From NCBI GenBank assembly GCA_009841115.1, contig VXML01000017.1, positions 62,001 to 126,000 on the forward strand: 64,000 nucleotides of DNA, written 5' to 3'. The stretch's first letter is position 1, and the number at the start of each line of letters is the position of its first letter. Origin of the DNA: Gemmatimonadota bacterium (lineage in GTDB: Bacteria > Latescibacterota > UBA2968 > UBA8231). Both the position numbers and the translations under genes were made by a program. This document shows, in pieces, positions 60,284 to 64,000 of this stretch. Below the pieces are notes generated by a model, which searched no databases, was not told the origin of the DNA, and saw only the letters and a program-made list of their open reading frames with translations.

Positions 60284-61321
60284 TCACCGCCTTTGCAACC
60301 GCTCGAGCTTTGCCTGCAACTCGGGCTTTTCCAACACCTCCCTGTTGACCACGTGCTCGGGAATTTCGCCGCGCCCAATTCGCGCCACCTGCCGGAGTCG
60401 GCCCCTCCAAGTCTGCATGTAGTACTCGTCAGTGTGGCACAGGGAGTGCGGCGCGACCACGACGTTGTCCATTTTGAGGAAGGGATTGTCCGTATCGACG
60501 GGCTCCTGCTCAAATACATCCAGCCCAGCGCCGCGAATGCGCCCGCTCTGCAGAATTCGTATCAGGGCTTGCTCATCGACGACGGGGCCCCGCGAGGTAT
60601 TAATCAGGTACGCCGTCGGCTTCATCAAGTTCAATTCCCGCTCGCCGATCAGGTGGCGCGTCTGCTCGCTGAGCGGGACGCTGATGCTGACGAAGTCGGA
60701 TTCGGCCAGCAGGGTATCCATATCGACCAATTCCACGTCCACATCGGCCACATCCTCCTCGCTCAGCTTGGGATCGCAGCCCAAATGCCTCATGCCAAAA
60801 GGCTTGGCCATCAGGAACATCTCGTGCCCGATATTGCCCACGCCAATGGAACCGAGCGTCTTGCCAGTCAGCCCTTCGCCGCGGTAGAGGCGCTGGTCGG
60901 CCCAACGCCCCTCGCGGGTGATCCGATCCTTGTTGATCAGGCGCGTGGCCAAGGCCAGAATAAAGGTGATGATGGTGCAGGCCATGGGCCGGCGCACAGC
61001 GTCGGGGGCCGTGCAGAGCATTGCATTGGCCCGGGTCAGGGCCTCGACATCGATGTGGTCGTACCCGACGCCGGTGAAAAGCACGGCCACGAGCTGGTCG
61101 TTGCCAACCAAGGAGCGCTCGCTCCAGCGCGACCCGGCCGAGATGACCGCATCGCAGCCGCGCACTTGCTCGGGGGCGATTTCCGCGCTCCGCTCAGCCA
61201 ATATCTGGTACTGTACCTCGGGCATTTCGTCGAACAGTTCCAGCCCAGGACCGGGCAAGTCGAAATTCCCCTCCGCGTCGAAGAAATCCCGGGTGATCCC
61301 AACCGCAATTTTAGTGGTCAT
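60284..61321 (-). CDS. D-isomer-specific 2-hydroxyacid dehydrogenase family protein
   Basis: This is a 345-residue protein. The ATG at 61321 has GAGAGG 6 bp upstream. The NAD-binding segment is TLGSIGVGNIGHEMFLMAKP, the catalytic Arg lies in LINTSRGPVVDEQAL, Glu is in LDVFEQEPVD and His in VVAPHSLCHTDE. The family reduces 2-oxo acids or oxidises 2-hydroxy acids. Its start overlaps the 3' end of the aldolase gene by 11 bp. Together with the aldolase it fits breakdown of a hydroxy-oxo acid. Confidence 0.9.
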   Translation of the reverse strand: MTTKIAVGITRDFFDAEGNFDLPGPGLELFDEMPEVQYQILAERSAEIAPEQVRGCDAVISAGSRWSERSLVGNDQLVAVLFTGVGYDHIDVEALTRANAMLCTAPDAVRRPMACTIITFILALATRLINKDRITREGRWADQRLYRGEGLTGKTLGSIGVGNIGHEMFLMAKPFGMRHLGCDPKLSEEDVADVDVELVDMDTLLAESDFVSISVPLSEQTRHLIGERELNLMKPTAYLINTSRGPVVDEQALIRILQSGRIRGAGLDVFEQEPVDTDNPFLKMDNVVVAPHSLCHTDEYYMQTWRGRLRQVARIGRGEIPEHVVNREVLEKPELQAKLERLQRR

Positions 61322-62120
61322 CTGCATCCTCTCGGTACATGGAAAAAGCCTGCACCGCGCCGTCGCGGAGCAGGTCGTATTCGCTGTGGCGGAAGCGACC
61401 CACCAACTGGATGCCAGCCCGTCGCTGGTCCAGGTACTCCTGGCGGTTGCGCGGATAAATCACCGGCTCGGTGGCGATCCCCCTAGCCAGGGCGATCTCG
61501 ATGACGCGCTCCATGGCCCGCACCACTTCCGGGTGTTCCCAATCGCCGTGAAAGCCCATGGTCGCCGCCAAGTCGCCGGGACCAAACACCACCGCATCTA
61601 CCCATTCGTTGGCGAGCATGGCCTCGGCGTTCTCCACGCCGCGCCAAGACTCGATCTTGAGAATGAGCATCGTGGCCTCGTTGGCCTCGCGGCAATAACG
61701 GGCCGCTTCGCCAGCGGCGTACTCCACATTGGCACCCATAGCCAGCCCTCTCTCCCCATCCGGCGCGTATTTCATCCAGCGCGCCAGCGCCGCGACATGC
61801 TCGGGCTCTTCGGCGTGGGAGAGGCAGATCCCCAGCGCGCCCGCATCGAGCAGCCGCGATACAAAGGGACGCTCAGGCACCAATACCGTCACCGCTGGAG
61901 AAAGGCCGTTGTCCCGAGCCATGACCAAGAAGTTGGTCAAGGTCTCGTCGTTGTGGATCACGTGCTCGTTTTCGACCAACAGCATATTGTACCCCGCCTG
62001 GGCTGCGATCTTGATCACCGAAGGACGCAACGACTCAAAGACATTGAAGCCAAACAGCGGACCACCGCTCCGGAGAATTTCCTTGGCCGGGTTGCGGATC
62101 AGAGGATCTTCTTCCGCCAT
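61311..62120 (-). CDS. HpcH/HpaI aldolase/citrate lyase family protein
   Basis: This is a 269-residue TIM-barrel aldolase. The start at 62120 lies 1 bp after the stop of the DMFase-like gene (TGATATGG). It shows GGPLFGFNVFESLRPSVIK, LLVENEHVIHND (the family usually has D.EH), VLVPERPFVSRLLDAGA, ILKIESWRGVENAEAM and VFGPGDLAATMG. Such enzymes split 4-hydroxy-2-oxo acids into pyruvate and an aldehyde, with a divalent metal. Changes at the active-site loop mean the precise reaction is uncertain. Confidence 0.87.
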   Translation of the reverse strand: MAEEDPLIRNPAKEILRSGGPLFGFNVFESLRPSVIKIAAQAGYNMLLVENEHVIHNDETLTNFLVMARDNGLSPAVTVLVPERPFVSRLLDAGALGICLSHAEEPEHVAALARWMKYAPDGERGLAMGANVEYAAGEAARYCREANEATMLILKIESWRGVENAEAMLANEWVDAVVFGPGDLAATMGFHGDWEHPEVVRAMERVIEIALARGIATEPVIYPRNRQEYLDQRRAGIQLVGRFRHSEYDLLRDGAVQAFSMYREDADDH

Positions 62121-62121
62121 A

Positions 62122-64000
62122 TCAATCCATTTCTGCAAAGCGGCGCAACACGTTCTCGGTGATGCGAGAGACATTGTTGTCGCCGCGGTTGTACGAAAGG
62201 CAACTGCACCAGCTAATAGAGCCCACCGAAAATACTGCGCCGCCCTTGGGGCCTTCAAAGTACACCATGTCGGACCGCACTAGGGGGTTCTGGCTGCCGC
62301 CGGTATTGGGGGCCGATACCAACTGATCCTCAATGGCCACCTGGTACAGATCCGTGAAGCCCTCGGCCGAAGCGAGCAAGAGGGCGTGATCGGGCGTCCC
62401 CAAGTCGCGGTCCATCCGGTCAATCTCAAAGCCGCCAGCGCCGTGTTCCAAGACCAAGGCGGGAAAGTCGCCGATCAATTCCTCGGGGGCCACACCCTCA
62501 AAGATAAAGGCCGCCCTCGGGTCCAAACTGTCCGGCTGCCGTTTATAGGGGCGGTTGCGGCCTCCGCCCTGGGAGGTAAAACCAACGCCGACCATTTTTT
62601 GCGGTGCTCGGTTGCGAAAGCGCCAGAGGCCCCCTATCTCGCCCGTGGTGCTGTGAAAATGCTCGCCGGGGGCGGCCTCCCAAGCGCGCGAGCCTCGCCA
62701 GCGCCTGACTTCGACGATGTGCGGACGCTGGGGGTCAAAGGAGGCGATCCAGTAGAAGCCGTTGCCACCTAGGTACATCAGGCGGCCGCCCTCCGCCTGG
62801 TACGATTCCAACCCTTTGAGCATGGACGCCGTCCAGTACTCTGGATGAGTACCGGTGAGGATCACCTGGTACGGCTCCAACAACTCGCTGCCTTCGCAGT
62901 GCAACTCGTCGTCGGTGATCACATCGTAGGCAAAGCCCTTGGTGTCCAGCCAGTCGAGCAGATGGAGATCGGCGTTGAGCAAGCGCGGCCAGTGCGCGGC
63001 CAAGGAGCGGGAGGGCATGCGGTACAGAGGACGAAAATTGACGATCGGCCGCCAGCGCGACGAATAGCAGACACCCGTGCCGTCGCTGTGCAGGTCGTAA
63101 CAACTCAAGAGCCGCTGCTCCTGCATGTACTGGTCTTGTGGAGCGGCGTCGCTGCTTTCGCGCAAATCCAGCATGGCGCGGATCGGATCGTTAAAGCGCT
63201 GGTTGGCATAGACCAGGTACGTGAGCGTGGGGACCAAGAAAGCGATGCGGGCTTGGGCCTTTGCGGGGACGACGATAAAGGGCAGGTAATCCTCGGCGTC
63301 GGCGCTGGTCAAGTGGGCCGCGTACACGCCGCTCGGCCAGTCTGAGGGCACAGTCCACTCAAAGGCGGCATCCCACTGGGCGTCTTCGAGACCGTCGTCG
63401 TGGAAGTGAATAGCCCCGTACTGGCTGGGAGCGACTTTGAAATCCGCCTCGTCGCCAGTCCAATTGTGCCCGGTCACAGCCCGGGTCGGCAGGTTTACCG
63501 TGCGGCCGTGGAGTTGGTTGGCCTCGGTGTCGCGCACTATTTCCGAGCCGATATCCAGGGAAAAGTCCCAGTTGGCGATCGGGGTGTCGGCGTCGGCCTC
63601 CGCCGTGGAGAGCGCGCGGCCGTAGAGCCGTGGATTGTCGATCTTGCCATTGAAGTGGTGGGCGGCCACCGGCCCCGATGCGGCAGCCATCAGCAAATCC
63701 TCCTCGTTTCCCCCCACAGTTAGGGGGCTGATGGTTTTGCAAACCCTTGCTTGGGCACGGTCCACTGGCCAGTTGGACTGCAATTCCTGGTAGAGACAGA
63801 CTTCGCCAGTGGCCGCGTCGTAGCTGGCGGCGATGCAGTGCCATTGCGCTGGGTTCAGGGCCACGCCAGTGCTCACTTTTTCCAGCCGCGTCCCATCGCC
63901 GATCCACAGGGCCAGCGACCCGTCCTCGGCGATAAAGAGGCCATAGCCCGATTGGCCGGACAACTTGGTCAGCAACCCTTGCAGGCCCTTTTGCGGCGTG
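62122..64000 (-). CDS. N,N-dimethylformamidase large-subunit-like protein with LamG domain (5' partial)
   Basis: The frame is open to the right edge, so the N-terminus (5' end) is missing; 625 or so residues are seen. Near its start is a LamG/concanavalin-like domain (LALWIGDGTRLEKVSTG, WHCIAASYDAATGEVCLY, KIDNPRLYGRALSTAEADAD). The rest matches the N,N-dimethylformamidase beta-subunit C-terminal domain: PSGVYAAHLTSADAEDYLPF, IAFLVPTLTYLVYANQRFND, LLDWLDTKGFAYDVITDDEL, VILTGTHPEYWTASML and LMYLGGNGFYWIASFD. DMFase cleaves dimethylformamide; distant homologues have other, unknown substrates. It heads the visible part of the catabolic operon. Confidence 0.85.
   Translation of the reverse strand, partial: TPQKGLQGLLTKLSGQSGYGLFIAEDGSLALWIGDGTRLEKVSTGVALNPAQWHCIAASYDAATGEVCLYQELQSNWPVDRAQARVCKTISPLTVGGNEEDLLMAAASGPVAAHHFNGKIDNPRLYGRALSTAEADADTPIANWDFSLDIGSEIVRDTEANQLHGRTVNLPTRAVTGHNWTGDEADFKVAPSQYGAIHFHDDGLEDAQWDAAFEWTVPSDWPSGVYAAHLTSADAEDYLPFIVVPAKAQARIAFLVPTLTYLVYANQRFNDPIRAMLDLRESSDAAPQDQYMQEQRLLSCYDLHSDGTGVCYSSRWRPIVNFRPLYRMPSRSLAAHWPRLLNADLHLLDWLDTKGFAYDVITDDELHCEGSELLEPYQVILTGTHPEYWTASMLKGLESYQAEGGRLMYLGGNGFYWIASFDPQRPHIVEVRRWRGSRAWEAAPGEHFHSTTGEIGGLWRFRNRAPQKMVGVGFTSQGGGRNRPYKRQPDSLDPRAAFIFEGVAPEELIGDFPALVLEHGAGGFEIDRMDRDLGTPDHALLLASAEGFTDLYQVAIEDQLVSAPNTGGSQNPLVRSDMVYFEGPKGGAVFSVGSISWCSCLSYNRGDNNVSRITENVLRRFAEMD

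Noticed and set aside
1-64000. CRISPR arrays, rRNA operons and complete tRNA genes
   Set aside because: I looked for direct-repeat/spacer patterns, 16S/23S segments and cloverleafs by eye and saw none; a tool search (tRNAscan, Infernal, CRISPR finders) would be needed to exclude weak cases.

Overview
The window looks like part of the chromosome of an uncultured, GC-rich Gram-negative bacterium. The Gram-negative reading rests on several lipoproteins with clear lipoboxes (LVAC, LIGC, LALGC), a large outer-membrane-type protein and an adaptor with two RND pumps. The gene mix (two ASPIC/UnbV-VCBS proteins paired with TPR lipoproteins, four Gfo/Idh/MocA oxidoreductases, a PhyH-HEAT fusion, an N,N-dimethylformamidase-like protein, mannonate dehydratase and enolase-superfamily enzymes) is of the kind seen in Latescibacterota, Poribacteria and similar lineages. 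That placement is inference; the window holds no rRNA or ribosomal protein to test it.

Layout. 1-7.8 kb: end of a surface protein, a DUF2283 protein, a large outer-membrane-type protein, then a minus-strand operon (TPR lipoprotein, ASPIC/UnbV protein, parvulin-type lipoprotein). 8-14.8 kb: Uma2 nuclease, an oxidoreductase, a P-loop protein, a Tat-exported class V aminotransferase-like protein and a second ASPIC/UnbV-TPR pair in the opposite gene order. 14.9-19.5 kb: nrfHA (nitrite to ammonia), two oxidoreductases and a BFN-domain lipoprotein. 19.6-30.5 kb: an export operon (adaptor, two RND pumps, ABC exporter, DUF1854 protein) behind a near-consensus promoter with an abutting 22-bp palindrome. 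30.7-38.9 kb: sugar-acid enzymes, GNAT, a LamG-esterase, an orphan ATPase, a dienelactone hydrolase, a ComEA-like protein with a recent internal duplication, and a TetR regulator. 38.9-40.6 kb: a DUF433/PIN-like toxin-antitoxin pair with a frameshifted toxin and an AT-rich islet with an HNH remnant. 40.6-48.7 kb: PhyH-HEAT protein, an NAD salvage operon (nicotinamidase, nicotinate phosphoribosyltransferase, aminotransferase, NAD synthetase), a HisI-like protein and a hydroxyacid-oxoacid transhydrogenase. 48.7-54.6 kb: an accessory island with two transposase remnants, a low-GC QueC-like PP-loop gene, two tiny ORFs and an 874-residue STAND-like ATPase with six near-identical 129-bp repeats. 54.6-64 kb: murB, nucleoside deoxyribosyltransferase, glcF, a Phd/PIN toxin-antitoxin pair, a secreted protein, and a tightly packed catabolic operon (DMFase-like, HpcH/HpaI aldolase, 2-hydroxyacid dehydrogenase, Gfo/Idh/MocA) running off the right edge.

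The intergenic DNA is rich in small repeats: three inverted arrays of degenerate heptamers, a 35-bp palindrome, a TCCTGCCCATCC-type tandem repeat and an alternating set of CCGTGAATG motifs. The most promising unexplained objects are the STAND-like ATPase with its flanking hairpin array, the QueC-like gene between transposase remnants, the heptamer arrays (one of which sits inside the RND operon) and the swapped TPR/ASPIC modules.
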